Made by a program: the position numbers and the translations under genes. Positions 1 to 11,269 of a DNA stretch of 64,000 nucleotides are shown here, one piece after another; the first letter of the stretch is position 1; each line of letters opens with the position of its first letter. Under the pieces are notes generated by a model that did not search any database, was not told the DNA's origin, and was given only the letters and a program-made list of their open reading frames with translations. The DNA is taken from positions 1 through 64,000 of the forward strand of contig JALCNR010000017.1 in the NCBI GenBank assembly GCA_022649165.1. The letters are read 5' to 3'. Source of the stretch: Actinomyces sp. (lineage in GTDB: Bacteria; Actinomycetota; Actinomycetes; Actinomycetales; Actinomycetaceae).

Positions 1-5
1 AGCCG

Positions 6-1580
6 ATGCGCTGGGTCGACGGCATCCAGGAGGCCTGGCGGGCCAAGCCGCTGGTGACGCGGCTGGTGGCCCTCATCATCGTGCTGCTCGCGGCCGGGCT
101 GGCGCTGGCCGGGACCGTGATGATCGGACTGCTCCAGCGACACCTTATCGCCCAGGTCGACGACCAGTTGGAGAACTCGGCCCGCAGCCTGGTCGCCGAC
201 ACGTCCGGACCGGTGAGCACCCAGCCGAACGTGCCCACCCCCTACTACATCCGCCGGACCCTGGCCGACGGGTCGACCTCCGTCCTCGTCTCCGCCGACA
301 CGCTGCAGCGCTCGGGCACGCCGATCATCCCAGACCTGCTGGGCCTGGGGGAGGTGGCCGACACCGACAGCCTGTGGACGCATCCCGTCACAGTGCGATC
401 GACCCAGCCGGGCTCCACCTGGCGGGCCGTCGCGATCCCGCTGGTCTACGAGGACACGACCACCCCGGCCGGCGTCATGACGATCGCACTGCCCCTGGGC
501 GACGTCCAGCGCACCCTGGCCAACACCGGCTCCTACTTCCTCATCGCCTCGGCCGTCATCGTCGCCGTCGGCGGCTCGCTCGGCCGATACCTGGTGCACC
601 GCTCCCTGCTTCCGCTGCGCAGCATCGAGTCCGTCGCCGGCAAAATCGCGGCCGGCGACCTCACCCAGCGCGTCGACGCCGAGCCGCCCACGACGGAGGT
701 CGGATCCCTGGGGCTCTCCCTCAACACGATGCTCAGCCAGGTCGAGCAGTCCTTCGAGGCCCGCGAGCAGTCCGAGCGCAAGATCCGCCGCTTCGTCTCC
801 GACGCCTCCCATGAGCTGCGCACGCCCCTGGCGGCGATCCGCGGGTACGGCGAGCTCTACGAGATGGGCGGCGTTCCCCCCGAGCGCGTCCCCGATGTCA
901 TGGGGCGCATCCACTCCGAGGCGACTCGCATGGGCAGCCTCGTGGAGGACCTGCTCACCCTGGCTCGCCTGGACGAAGGCCAGCCCCTGGCCCTCACCGA
1001 GGTGGACCTGGTCAAGCTGGCGGACAACGCCGCCTTCGACCTGCAGGCGCTGGACCCCACGCGGGGCGTCCGCGTGATGTCGCTGAGCGGGCACAAGCCC
1101 CCGATGACCCTGGTCGTCACCGCCGACCGCGACCGGATCCAGCAGGTCTTCACGAACCTCATCGGCAACATCGACCGGTACACCCCGGCCGGCTCGCCCG
1201 TCGAGCTGGCCCTGGGCGTCCAGGACGGCCAGGCGGTGGCCGAGTTCCGCGATCACGGGCCCGGCATCGCCCCCAAGGACCAGGACCGGGTCTTCGAGCG
1301 CTTCTACCGCGCCGAGGACTCCCGGGCACGCGCGACCGGGGGCACCGGCGTCGGGCTGGCCATCGTGGCCGGCATCATGTCGGCCCACCACGGGGCGGCC
1401 TCGATCTCGCGCACGCGCGGAGGCGGGCTGACCGTGCGTGTCGCCCTGCCGCTCACTCAGCCGGCGGCGCCGTCGTCGCCGTCACCAGCGGCGACGCGCC
1501 CGGAACCGGATTTCGCTCCGATCCCGGGCGAGACCGGCGCGGCGGGAGAGGACCAGAGGCCCCGAGGGGGCCGCCAGTGA
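6..1580 (+). CDS. HAMP-domain sensor histidine kinase
   Basis: This is a membrane sensor kinase of a two-component system, 524 residues. A membrane segment near residues 18-42 and a second near 175-197 flank an extracellular sensor region. A HAMP linker follows (to about 250). The HisKA H-box reads SDASHELRTPLAAIRGYG with His269 as the expected phosphoacceptor. The HATPase_c domain shows DHGPGIAP (G1), FERFYRAEDS (F box) and GGTGVGLAIV (G2). The N box is NLIGNIDRYTP, with Asp where Ala or Val is usual. The C-terminus is a Pro/Ala-rich tail. The start lies at the window edge, so the upstream response regulator, normally adjacent, is not visible and a start further upstream cannot be excluded. 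The sensed signal is unknown. The family call is secure; assignment to the TcrY/PrrB/MtrB subgroup is not. Confidence 0.9.
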   Translation: MRWVDGIQEAWRAKPLVTRLVALIIVLLAAGLALAGTVMIGLLQRHLIAQVDDQLENSARSLVADTSGPVSTQPNVPTPYYIRRTLADGSTSVLVSADTLQRSGTPIIPDLLGLGEVADTDSLWTHPVTVRSTQPGSTWRAVAIPLVYEDTTTPAGVMTIALPLGDVQRTLANTGSYFLIASAVIVAVGGSLGRYLVHRSLLPLRSIESVAGKIAAGDLTQRVDAEPPTTEVGSLGLSLNTMLSQVEQSFEAREQSERKIRRFVSDASHELRTPLAAIRGYGELYEMGGVPPERVPDVMGRIHSEATRMGSLVEDLLTLARLDEGQPLALTEVDLVKLADNAAFDLQALDPTRGVRVMSLSGHKPPMTLVVTADRDRIQQVFTNLIGNIDRYTPAGSPVELALGVQDGQAVAEFRDHGPGIAPKDQDRVFERFYRAEDSRARATGGTGVGLAIVAGIMSAHHGAASISRTRGGGLTVRVALPLTQPAAPSSPSPAATRPEPDFAPIPGETGAAGEDQRPRGGRQ

Positions 1581-1657
1581 GGCGCGCCATGTCATGTGAC
1601 GGGGCTCTGCGACCCGGCTAGCATGGGCCGGTATGACCCCTGACAGGAGCGATCGAC

Positions 1658-2719
1658 ATGGGTACTGAAGCACCTCAGTGGCTGTACCGTTCGTTCGTTG
1701 ACGCCATGCGCGAGATCGGCGCGACGGCCCCCGACGCGGAGCTCCTGACCGAGGCCCGGGACCTCATCGGCCGGTGGAACGAACCGATCCGGCACCTCCA
1801 CAACATCCACCACCTCATCAACGTGCTCGCCCATGTCGATGAGCTGTCGGCCACCGCCCACGACCCCGACCTGCTGCGCGTGGGCGCGTGGTACCACGGG
1901 GCGGTCCTCAACACGGCCGTCGAGGCGGCGTTCGCCGGCTCAGACGCCGATGAGGTCGCACGGCGTTGCGCCGGCTTCACGTCCCAGCGGCTCTCCCGCC
2001 TGGGCGTGGGGCGGGAGGCGAGCGAGCGCGTCGCCGAGCTCATCCGCGACGTCGCCCTCCACGTGGCGCCCCGCGACGATGTCGACGCCCAGGTGCTCGT
2101 GGACGCCGACCTAGCGACCCTGGCGTGCAGCCCGCAGGAGTACAAGAAGTACCGGCAGACGCTCCGCCAGGAGTACTCCGACCACGACGAGCTCGCGTTC
2201 CTGCGGGCACGCCGGCGCGTCGTGCGCCACCTGCTGTCCCGTCCGGCCCTGTTCCAGTCGCCGCGCGGCCAGGCCTGGGAGTCCCGGGCGCGGGAGAACC
2301 TCGAGGCGGAGCTCGCCAAGACCGAGGAGACCATCGCGAAGCTCGACCCCGGCGACCCGGAGGCCACGACCGTGGAGCGCCCGGACCCCGATGTCGAGGT
2401 CGTCGCCGGTCCGACGCGCTCGGGCCAGGACCCCGACGAGGCCCTCACCGCCACCGGCACGCTCATCATCCGCCGCCGCCACGTGCTGCGAAAACCGGGC
2501 CCGGGCGGCTCCGACACCGCTGCCGCCCCGGTCACCGGGGACGAGGCCGGCGCCTCCGCGGAGCCGGACCGCGGCTATGAGGCGCCCCAGCGGCGCCTGC
2601 CCGACCTGCGGCCCGACCCCGCGGAGGAACGCCACCCGGTGGAGGATGAGGAGGACGCCTCCTCCCTGGAGACCGCCATCGACGCCCTGGACGTGCCCTC
2701 CCGGCCCGCCGAGCGCTGA
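1658..2719 (+). CDS. HD-superfamily (COG4339-like) protein with a broken HD motif
   Basis: The protein has 353 residues. The first 210 resemble predicted metal-dependent HD phosphohydrolases of the COG4339 type: RHLHNIHHL near residue 45, AWYHGAVLNT near 77, and VDADLATLACSPQEYKKY near 150. In the family the second motif is normally A-W-F-H-D; here Asp is replaced by Gly81, so a metal ligand is missing and the enzyme may be inactive. The last 130 residues are acidic, Pro-rich and probably disordered, an extension most family members lack. The ATG at 1658 follows a good ribosome site (ACAGGAG). The gene stands alone after the sensor kinase. Substrate unknown. Confidence 0.7.
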   Translation: MGTEAPQWLYRSFVDAMREIGATAPDAELLTEARDLIGRWNEPIRHLHNIHHLINVLAHVDELSATAHDPDLLRVGAWYHGAVLNTAVEAAFAGSDADEVARRCAGFTSQRLSRLGVGREASERVAELIRDVALHVAPRDDVDAQVLVDADLATLACSPQEYKKYRQTLRQEYSDHDELAFLRARRRVVRHLLSRPALFQSPRGQAWESRARENLEAELAKTEETIAKLDPGDPEATTVERPDPDVEVVAGPTRSGQDPDEALTATGTLIIRRRHVLRKPGPGGSDTAAAPVTGDEAGASAEPDRGYEAPQRRLPDLRPDPAEERHPVEDEEDASSLETAIDALDVPSRPAER

Positions 2720-2879
2720 GGGGCCCGGGGCACCCGCGCCAGGCGGCGTCCACAGGCCCGCCCCGGGGCGGCATCTGAGTCCACAGCCCTCCGGACCGCG
2801 CATCGACGCCCAGTCCGCATCCTCGTAGCGTCGTCCCGACGGGCTCCGCCGGGGAGCCCCGTTCGAGAGGATGACCACG

Positions 2880-3173
2880 ATGGCGACCTTCACTGTGAAC
2901 TCCGATGAGGTCGCGGCCTCGGCCGCCCGCACGACCGCCACCGGCGAGAGGATCCGAGCGGAGGCGGCGGCCATGATGACGGACCTCCTGGCGCTCCAGG
3001 GCTCCTGGGGCGGCGTCGCGGCGGCCAGCTTCGCCGACTGCGCGGCCCAGTGGCGGGCCACCCAGGCGCAGGTGGAGGCCTCGCTCGAGGCGATCGCCTC
3101 CCAGCTGGCGGCCGCGGCCGGCGTCTACGCGGATGCCGAGGCCCAGTCGGCGTCGCTGTTCTCCGCCCGCTGA
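2880..3173 (+). CDS. WXG100-family protein (ESX/T7SS type)
   Basis: This is a small helical protein of about 97 residues with the central W-x-G turn in LQGSWGGVAAASF, flanked by Ala-rich amphipathic helices. That is the hallmark of WXG100 proteins, which are secreted as four-helix dimers by type VII (ESX) systems. I prefer the second ATG (2880): GAGAGG ends at 2870, giving a 9-nt spacer, whereas the ATG at 2871 would abut it. No partner WXG100 gene, EccC ATPase or other ESX component is nearby, so the secretion machinery must be elsewhere if the protein is exported. Confidence 0.8.
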   Translation: MATFTVNSDEVAASAARTTATGERIRAEAAAMMTDLLALQGSWGGVAAASFADCAAQWRATQAQVEASLEAIASQLAAAAGVYADAEAQSASLFSAR

Positions 3174-3192
3174 CCGGAGCGCCGCGAAGACG

Positions 3193-3230
3193 GGGCTGCC
3201 CCCGTCCCGGATGGGGGACGGGGGCAGCCC
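3193..3230. terminator. Bidirectional terminator hairpin
   Basis: A perfect 15-bp stem, GGGCTGCCCCCGTCC paired with GGACGGGGGCAGCCC, has an 8-nt loop and sits between the convergent WXG100 gene and groEL. No U-tract is present, as is common in high-GC actinobacteria. Confidence 0.75.
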
Positions 3231-3287
3231 GACGGCGGGCGGGAGCCCGCGGTCAGGGTCTCAACCGACAGGCGAAACCGGCTGGGC

Positions 3288-4985
<1,698 letters not shown>

Positions 4986-5021
4986 TCACGCCCCCGCAGC
5001 GACCTCACCGGATCCCTGGGT

Positions 5022-5050
5022 TGTTATCACTCTGCCTTGGCGAGTGCCAA
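5022..5050 (-). promoter_or_regulatory. Putative groEL promoter
   Basis: Reading leftward, TTGGCA (5050-5045), a 17-nt spacer and ATAACA (5027-5022) form a plausible sigma-70 promoter, giving a leader of about 105 nt. It lies inside the proximal CIRCE site, the classic arrangement for HrcA repression. The -10 box is weak. Confidence 0.45.
5024..5050. promoter_or_regulatory. CIRCE element 1 (HrcA operator)
   Basis: TTATCACTC, nine bases, GAGTGCCAA. The consensus CIRCE is TTAGCACTC-N9-GAGTGCTAA; each half differs at one position and the spacer is exactly nine. Confidence 0.8.
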
Positions 5051-5058
5051 CACACAGT

Positions 5059-5085
5059 TTGGCACTCGCCCCCCAGGAGTGCAAG
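5059..5085. promoter_or_regulatory. CIRCE element 2 (HrcA operator)
   Basis: TTGGCACTC, nine bases, GAGTGCAAG: a second CIRCE in tandem, 8 bp beyond the first. One mismatch in the left half and two in the right half against the consensus. Confidence 0.75.
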
Positions 5086-5163
5086 ACGTGGGACGCCGAA
5101 CGACGCGACGGGCGGGATGCCCGTCCGCATCCCGCCCGTCCCCATGGCCTCCGCCCGCGCCGC

Positions 5164-5781
5164 TCAGCGCAGCAGGACGATGATGTCCGCTCCGCCCAGG
5201 TCGGCGTCGTCCGCCGTCGACACCGCGCCGACGCCCAGGACCCGGGCGACCTCGTTGGCCGTCGCCTCGAGATCGGGATCCGAGTAGTAGACGACCGAGC
5301 TCTGTGACGCCCAGTCGCCGGCGTTGGCCGCCGAGGTGCCCGGGAAGCCCGCATTGTTGAGCTGCGCGGCGGCCTCAGCCGCGTATCCCTGGACGGTCGT
5401 CCCGTTGAGGACGGAGATCACGACGTTGTAGTCGACGCTCTGGGTCGGTGTCGGCGTGGGGGTCGGAGTGGTCTCCTCCGGCGTCGCCGACTCGCTCGGC
5501 TCCGGCGTCCCGCTGGGTGACGCCTCGCTGGAACTCTGGCCACCGGAGGACTGGGAGGACTGCGCCGGCTGGCTCGTCGGCGCGCTTGTGTCCGACTGGG
5601 CGCCGCCCAGCCCCTGCGAGGTCAGCAGATGGCTGGCCCCCCATCCCAGGAGCGGGACGACGACGAGGATGACCAGGAAGGGCAGGACCGAGCGCCACCG
5701 GGACGGCTGAGGCCGGTGCATGCCGACAGGCATGTCCTCGCCCGCGCGGTCGAATTCATCCTTGGGGTACTGAGAGCTCAC
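5164..5781 (-). CDS. LytR C-terminal domain membrane protein
   Basis: The 205-residue protein has a basic N-terminus, one membrane segment (about residues 31-52), a Ser/Pro/Thr-rich linker of roughly 70 residues, and a C-terminal LytR_C-type domain starting near VDYNVVISVLNGTTVQGYAA and ending GGADIIVLLR. LytR_C domains are extracytoplasmic and often accompany cell-wall enzymes; their biochemical role is unclear. The LytR-Cps2A-Psr catalytic domain is absent, so this is not a glycopolymer ligase by itself. The start is GTG at 5781, six bases after a TAGTCT box, suggesting a leaderless mRNA. It is divergent from ung. Confidence 0.8.
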   Translation of the reverse strand: MSSQYPKDEFDRAGEDMPVGMHRPQPSRWRSVLPFLVILVVVPLLGWGASHLLTSQGLGGAQSDTSAPTSQPAQSSQSSGGQSSSEASPSGTPEPSESATPEETTPTPTPTPTQSVDYNVVISVLNGTTVQGYAAEAAAQLNNAGFPGTSAANAGDWASQSSVVYYSDPDLEATANEVARVLGVGAVSTADDADLGGADIIVLLR

Positions 5782-5787
5782 GGGGAC

Positions 5788-5793
5788 AGACTA
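5788..5793 (-). promoter_or_regulatory. -10 box TAGTCT, leaderless start (LytR_C gene)
   Basis: TAGTCT lies six bases before the GTG start at 5781. There is no Shine-Dalgarno sequence in between. Confidence 0.6.
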
Positions 5794-5883
5794 GCGGCAA
5801 CGTGCCGCCCGCGGGCCTCCCGCGCCCCTCGCGCCGCCTGCCGGTGGCCCCGCGATCCCTCCTCCCCCGACCCGCCGCCCGTC

Positions 5884-5889
5884 TAGGCT
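5884..5889 (+). promoter_or_regulatory. -10 box TAGGCT, leaderless start (ung)
   Basis: TAGGCT lies six bases before the GTG start at 5896, which fits transcription starting at the start codon. Confidence 0.6.
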
Positions 5890-5895
5890 GGGCCC

Positions 5896-6597
5896 GTGAC
5901 CACTCCGTCCCCGTCCCCTGCCCCCGGCGTCCATCCCCTGTCCGAGATCCTCGACCCGGGTTGGGCGCGCGTCCTCGCCCCGGTCGAGGACCAGGTCCAC
6001 CACCTGGGCCGGATGCTCCGCGAGGAGATCGCCTCCGGCAACGGCTACCTTCCGGCAGGCACGGATGTGCTGCGCGCGTTCACCTATCCCTTCGACGGCG
6101 TCAAGGTCCTCATCGTCGGCCAGGACCCCTATCCCACCCCCGGCCACGCGATGGGGCTGTCCTTCTCGGTCGCCCCGGGCGTGCGCCCGCCGCGATCCCT
6201 GGAGAACATCTTCACCGAGCTCGGAGACGACCTCAGCGTCCCCCGCCCCAGCTCGGGCGATCTCACCCCGTGGGCGCGCGAGGGCGTGTGCCTGCTCAAC
6301 CGGGTCCTCACCGTGCGCCCCGGAGCGCCCGCCTCCCACCGGGGCCGGGGCTGGGAGCAGGTCACGGACTGCGCGATCGACGCGCTCGTGGCGCGCGGCC
6401 GCCCGTTGGTCGCCATCTTGTGGGGCCGCGACGCCCAGACCCTGGAGCCGCGGCTCGGCTCGACTCCCGTGATCAAGTCCCCCCACCCCTCGCCGATGTC
6501 GGCGCGCTACGGGTTCTTCGGGTCCCGCCCCTTCTCCCGCGCCAATGAGCTGCTGGCCGCCCAAGGCGCCGAGCCCGTGAACTGGGCGCTGCCCTGA
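5896..6597 (+). CDS. ung: Uracil-DNA glycosylase
   Basis: Family 1 uracil-DNA glycosylase, 233 residues, removes uracil from DNA in base excision repair. The catalytic water-activating loop GQDPYP is at residues 75-80 (Asp77). The protein also shows [21 protein letters not shown] and the DNA-intercalating [12 protein letters not shown] loop with its His. Length and motif order match the family. The start is GTG at 5896 behind a leaderless-type -10 box. It is divergent from the LytR_C gene with 114 bp between starts. Confidence 0.97.
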   Translation: MTTPSPSPAPGVHPLSEILDPGWARVLAPVEDQVHHLGRMLREEIASGNGYLPAGTDVLRAFTYPFDGVKVLIVGQDPYPTPGHAMGLSFSVAPGVRPPRSLENIFTELGDDLSVPRPSSGDLTPWAREGVCLLNRVLTVRPGAPASHRGRGWEQVTDCAIDALVARGRPLVAILWGRDAQTLEPRLGSTPVIKSPHPSPMSARYGFFGSRPFSRANELLAAQGAEPVNWALP

Positions 6598-6624
6598 TCC
6601 GGCCTCCGCGCACCGGACGGCGGC

Positions 6625-7018
6625 TCAGTTCTGCTGGATGGCGCCGCCCGCCGCATCCGCGCTGAAGAACGCCGACCGATAGCCGCCGGTGATCCCCGTC
6701 GCCATCCGCACCGGCCCGCCGTCGGCCGTGGGCGACCGTTCGACGTGCACCAGCCGGACCTCCTCGTCAAGCTGGTCGGCGCGGATCGCCACCTCGTCGA
6801 GGGCTCGGACTGGATCGTCCCTGGTTGGGAACCCGGCCAGGGCGGGCGCCCGCCCGCGTCGGCACCGGGGGATCCTCGACGAGGATGATGTCGGGCGCGT
6901 CCGCTCCGAGGCGCACGATCGCGACCAGCGCGAAGAGGACCGGCCCAGCGACGAGGGCCGCGACACCGACCCGGCCGGGGGCCCGTGAGAGCGTCGGGCG
7001 GGAAGGGGCCGTTCCCAC
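6625..7018 (-). pseudogene. Frameshifted small membrane protein
   Basis: Two overlapping frames read as one protein of about 130 residues interrupted near 6840. The first part (from 7018) is MGTAPSRPTLSRAPG, a membrane segment (GVAALVAGPVLFALVAIVRL), then DIILVEDPPVPTRAGARP. The second, in the neighbouring frame, continues ALAGFPTRDDPVRALDEVA and ends AADAAGGAIQQN-like at a stop at 6625. The join lies in a GC-only tract around 6835-6860 and corresponds to one extra base (or two missing). I do not recognise the family. It may be a real pseudogene or a sequencing slip in the GC run. It precedes tRNA-Thr on the same strand side. Confidence 0.5.
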
Positions 7019-7023
7019 AGACC

Positions 7024-7099
7024 TGGAGCCACCTGCGAGATTCGAACTCGCGACCGTCCGCTTACAAGGCGGGTGCTCTACCAGCTGAGCTAAGGTGGC
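7024..7099 (-). tRNA. tRNA-Thr (anticodon TGT)
   Basis: On the minus strand the acceptor GCCACCT pairs with AGGTGGC, the D arm is GCTC..GAGC, the anticodon loop is CTTGTAA (anticodon TGT) and the T arm is GCGAG-TTCGAAT-CTCGC. The 3' TCCA (discriminator T plus CCA) is encoded. The first anticodon-stem pair is C-A. Confidence 0.95.
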
Positions 7100-7201
7100 G
7101 GGCCCCCACAGTGTGCCATGCGCCGGAGGGCGAAACCGAATCGGGTCCGCGCAGCGGCCGGCCCGGCGGCGCCCAGCCCGATCCGCGGTGCCAGGCGGCG
7201 G

Positions 7202-8083
7202 TCACTCGCCCGAGGAGCTCCCCGACTGGTCGCCCGACCCCGACTCGGGGGCGGAACCGCTCATCCCCTCGGTGAGGGAGCCGAGGATCTCGTCGGCGCT
7301 GGTGCCGCTCAGCGTGATGACCGACGTGCCGTCCCTGACGAACTCCGGGGTGCCGAACTGCTCGACCCGCCCCTCGGGGTCGAGGGCGATCCAGGCGTTC
7401 GTCGTGGTGGTCAGGTAGGCGTCCACGGCGTCCTCTGTGAAGGTGGAGATGACGTCCTGGGACACGCCGGCATCGGCCGCGATGGACTTGACCTGCGCGA
7501 AGGACGCGTCCAGATCATTGATGACGGTGCCGTCTCCCCCGTTGTACTGGGTCTGGAAGTACGCGAGCAGCGCGTGGTGGAAGTCCACCCAGTGCTCCGG
7601 GTCCTTCTGGGCGACGATCAAGGAGGCGGTGGTCGACGGCTTCTGGTACTCCATGCCCACCGTCGTCACGGGCTGGTAGGCGATGTTGAACGCCCCGGAC
7701 TCGGCCTTCTCGCTGAGCTGCGGCCCGACCATGACGTCGACGTTGGCGCACACGTGGCACGTGTAGTCGAAGTACTCCGTGAGCGTGGGCAGCGACGGAT
7801 CCGAGGTTCCCACGCCGTCGGGCCCCAGCAGCACCGGCGCCCCCGAGGCGAACGGCCCCAGGACGGCGGCGGCCTCGCCCGACTGCTCGCTCTGCGCGGC
7901 GTCCTGCGCCTTCCTCTGATTGACGATGACCAGCGCCACCGCCACGACGATGGCGACGACCAGCACGGCGACCACGCCGATGATGGTGTTGCGCGTGCGC
8001 CGGTCCTTGCGCGCTTGCTCCTCACGCATGCGCTGAGCCTTCAGACGCGTCGCGTCGGTCGCGGTCGTGCTCTTCTTGGCCAT
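7202..8083 (-). CDS. DsbA-like thioredoxin-fold membrane protein
   Basis: The 293-residue protein has a basic cytoplasmic N-terminus, one membrane anchor (residues about 33-54) and an extracytoplasmic thioredoxin_4/DsbA-like domain. The active site is CHVC (Cys109, Cys112) within FDYTCHVCANVDV, and the cis-Pro loop is probably FGTPEFVRDG near residue 240. Such proteins form or shuffle disulfides in exported proteins, using a partner such as VKOR that is not in this window. The C-terminus is a Ser/Gly-rich tail. The start has a strong GGAGG site. Confidence 0.85.
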   Translation of the reverse strand: MAKKSTTATDATRLKAQRMREEQARKDRRTRNTIIGVVAVLVVAIVVAVALVIVNQRKAQDAAQSEQSGEAAAVLGPFASGAPVLLGPDGVGTSDPSLPTLTEYFDYTCHVCANVDVMVGPQLSEKAESGAFNIAYQPVTTVGMEYQKPSTTASLIVAQKDPEHWVDFHHALLAYFQTQYNGGDGTVINDLDASFAQVKSIAADAGVSQDVISTFTEDAVDAYLTTTTNAWIALDPEGRVEQFGTPEFVRDGTSVITLSGTSADEILGSLTEGMSGSAPESGSGDQSGSSSGE

Positions 8084-8180
8084 GGAGGTCCTCCGCAGGA
8101 TCGATGATGGTCACAGCCTAACGACGCTCGCCCTCAGCCGCCTCCCGCGCCCGCGTGAGGCTGCACTCCCGTCCAGGGGA

Positions 8181-9854
8181 TCACAGCCCTCCGGTGGTGA
8201 TCAGCCAGGTGCCCGCCAGGACGGCGACGATGATCGCGCAGAACGCGATACGCGCCCACAGCGGCCCGAGCAGCGTCCCCACGACCAGTCCCGCGCCGTC
8301 GCGCAGGCCCGTGCTGGTCGGCATCGCCCAGGCGACCGCCAGGACGAGCAGCACGAGCCCCCAGGCGAGGGGCTGGAGCACCGGATCCAGGATCCGGGCG
8401 CCCGGATCGTAGTTCGCCGACGCCCGGAAGAGCGCCTCGAGGGGCCAGGCCAGGGGCGGAGGGTCCGCGAGCGAGGGCCGGGCCCCCAACCACACCGCTG
8501 CGGCTGCGCCGCTGCCGACCGCGAGGCCGAGGATGAGCTGGGCGAGCGCACGCAGAACGTGCAGCGGCGCGGCCGCCAGCGCCATCGCCGTGTCCGAGCG
8601 GCGAGGTCCCCCCGCCCGCTCCCGTCGGCGCTCCCGCCAGGAGAATCCCTCTCCGAGCGCGGCGAGGACGGCGAGGGCGAGGAGCGTCGCCGCCGTGCCC
8701 CTCGATGCGGCCAGCACCGGCGGGACCGCGAGCGCCGCCAGGAGGACCAGCCCGACGACGGGCACGCGCCGGGGCCGCCGGCGCAGGTACGGCACCGGCA
8801 GGACGCCCGCCTCCGGCGGCGCCCACGAGGAGGGGAACGCCGCCGCGGGATCGGCCCCCATCATCGGCGAGGGCGGCCACTGCTGCCCCTGCCACGCAGA
8901 CGCCTGCTGGAGGGGCATCGTGCGGGTGGGAGAGGTCAGCGCCCGAGTCTCCTCCCCCGCCTCCCCCGGCAGGCCCGCGGGGAGCACGGCGGTCCCGGAC
9001 GGGCCGGTGGGACCGCCCGAGGCCTCCATCACCTGTGTCGCTCCCGGATCGGCGACGGGCGCACCGTTCCATGCAGCGGGATCCTCCAGCAGCGCGCAGA
9101 GTCGATCGGGCCCCGTCCGGCCCGCCGGATCGACAGCGAGCGCTCGGGTCAGCGCCGCGGCCACGGGGCCGGGCAGTCCCTCGACGTCGGGGCGTCCCTC
9201 CAGCACGCGCACCGCGATCGCCGCGGGCTGCCCGGGTCCGAAGGGCGGGCGCGCCGTGGCCGCGTCAAGCAGGGTTGCCGCCCACGCCCACCAGTCAGTG
9301 GCCTGGGAGGGCCGGCCGCCGCGCAGCAGCTCGGGGGCTGCGAAACCCGCGGTGCCGGAGACCATCCCCGTGGCGGTGAGCCGGTCATCCCCCTGCTCCT
9401 GGGCGATGCCGAAGTCGATGAGGACGGGGCCGGTGGGGTGGAGGATCACGTTGGAGGGCTTGACGTCGCGGTGGACGATGCCGGCGGCGTGGACGGCCTC
9501 GAGGATGCGGCGCAGGGCCTCCGCCAGCGCGGCGACCTCGCGGGCGGACAGGGGTCCCGATGCCAAGCGCGTCGCCAGCGTCGGGCCCTCGATGAATTCG
9601 GTGACGACGAAGGGCTGGGTGGCGTCCGTCTCGACGTCGACGACGTGGGCGACGCCGGAGGAGCGGACGCGGTTGACGGTCGTGGCCTCGCGGGTGAGAC
9701 GGGTGCGGGCCTGCTCCGTGTCCGCCAGGGCCGGGTGCAGGAGCTTGAGGGCCACGCGGACGCCCCCGCCGTCCTCCGCCAGCCACACGGTTCCCGCCCC
9801 GCCCGTCCCGAGACGACGGATCAGGCGGTACCCCCCGAGCCACTGGTCCTGCAT
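8181..9854 (-). CDS. Membrane Ser/Thr protein kinase (PknB-type)
   Basis: The 557-residue protein starts at ATG 9854 (MQDQWLGGYRLIRRLG). The N-terminal Hanks-type kinase domain has the glycine loop LGTGGAGTVW, the ATP-anchoring Lys37 in VALKLL, the catalytic loop HRDVKPSNVILH and the DFG in IDFGIAQEQG. A Pro/Gly-rich linker follows (about 270-360). The rest holds roughly five hydrophobic segments, so the membrane part is polytopic rather than the single anchor plus PASTA repeats of PknB. This suggests a role other than muropeptide sensing. It is divergent from the sugar-ABC ATPase gene. Confidence 0.88.
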   Translation of the reverse strand: MQDQWLGGYRLIRRLGTGGAGTVWLAEDGGGVRVALKLLHPALADTEQARTRLTREATTVNRVRSSGVAHVVDVETDATQPFVVTEFIEGPTLATRLASGPLSAREVAALAEALRRILEAVHAAGIVHRDVKPSNVILHPTGPVLIDFGIAQEQGDDRLTATGMVSGTAGFAAPELLRGGRPSQATDWWAWAATLLDAATARPPFGPGQPAAIAVRVLEGRPDVEGLPGPVAAALTRALAVDPAGRTGPDRLCALLEDPAAWNGAPVADPGATQVMEASGGPTGPSGTAVLPAGLPGEAGEETRALTSPTRTMPLQQASAWQGQQWPPSPMMGADPAAAFPSSWAPPEAGVLPVPYLRRRPRRVPVVGLVLLAALAVPPVLAASRGTAATLLALAVLAALGEGFSWRERRRERAGGPRRSDTAMALAAAPLHVLRALAQLILGLAVGSGAAAAVWLGARPSLADPPPLAWPLEALFRASANYDPGARILDPVLQPLAWGLVLLVLAVAWAMPTSTGLRDGAGLVVGTLLGPLWARIAFCAIIVAVLAGTWLITTGGL

Positions 9855-10026
9855 CACCGCCCCAGGGTATCCGGGGGCGAGACGTGACGCCGACGACACC
9901 GGCGTGATACGTTGACTCCGGTTCCTCGTCCGAGGCCTGGACGCCGAACCGGCGCCGGTGAAGCAGCCGGCGTCACCGCTCTCTACTCGGATCGTCCGGC
10001 ACGTACCTGCCGGTGGAGGAGATATC

Positions 10027-11157
<1,131 letters not shown>

Positions 11158-11191
11158 CGCACCGGCACGGCTCTCGCCGCTGAGACCGCAT

Positions 11192-11226
11192 GCCGCCCCG
11201 CCCTCGTCGATCGAGGGCGGGGCGGC
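11192..11226 (+). terminator. Terminator hairpin after ABC ATPase
   Basis: The 15-bp stem GCCGCCCCGCCCTCG / CGAGGGCGGGGCGGC with a 5-nt loop lies 35 bases after the stop codon. No U-tract. Confidence 0.75.
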
Positions 11227-11269
11227 CGCATACGGAGCGGGCGCCGTTCCCCGCACCCGCCCACGATGA

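Noticed and set aside
1966..2580. Arg/Pro-rich open frames overlapping the HD-family gene on both strands
   Set aside because: Compositionally biased shadows without ribosome sites or recognisable folds; the 1658-2719 frame has family motifs.
5042..5067. The inverted repeat GAGTGCCAA-N8-TTGGCACTC read as one reversed CIRCE
   Set aside because: The half-site order is opposite to CIRCE. It is better explained as the junction of two properly oriented tandem CIRCE sites.
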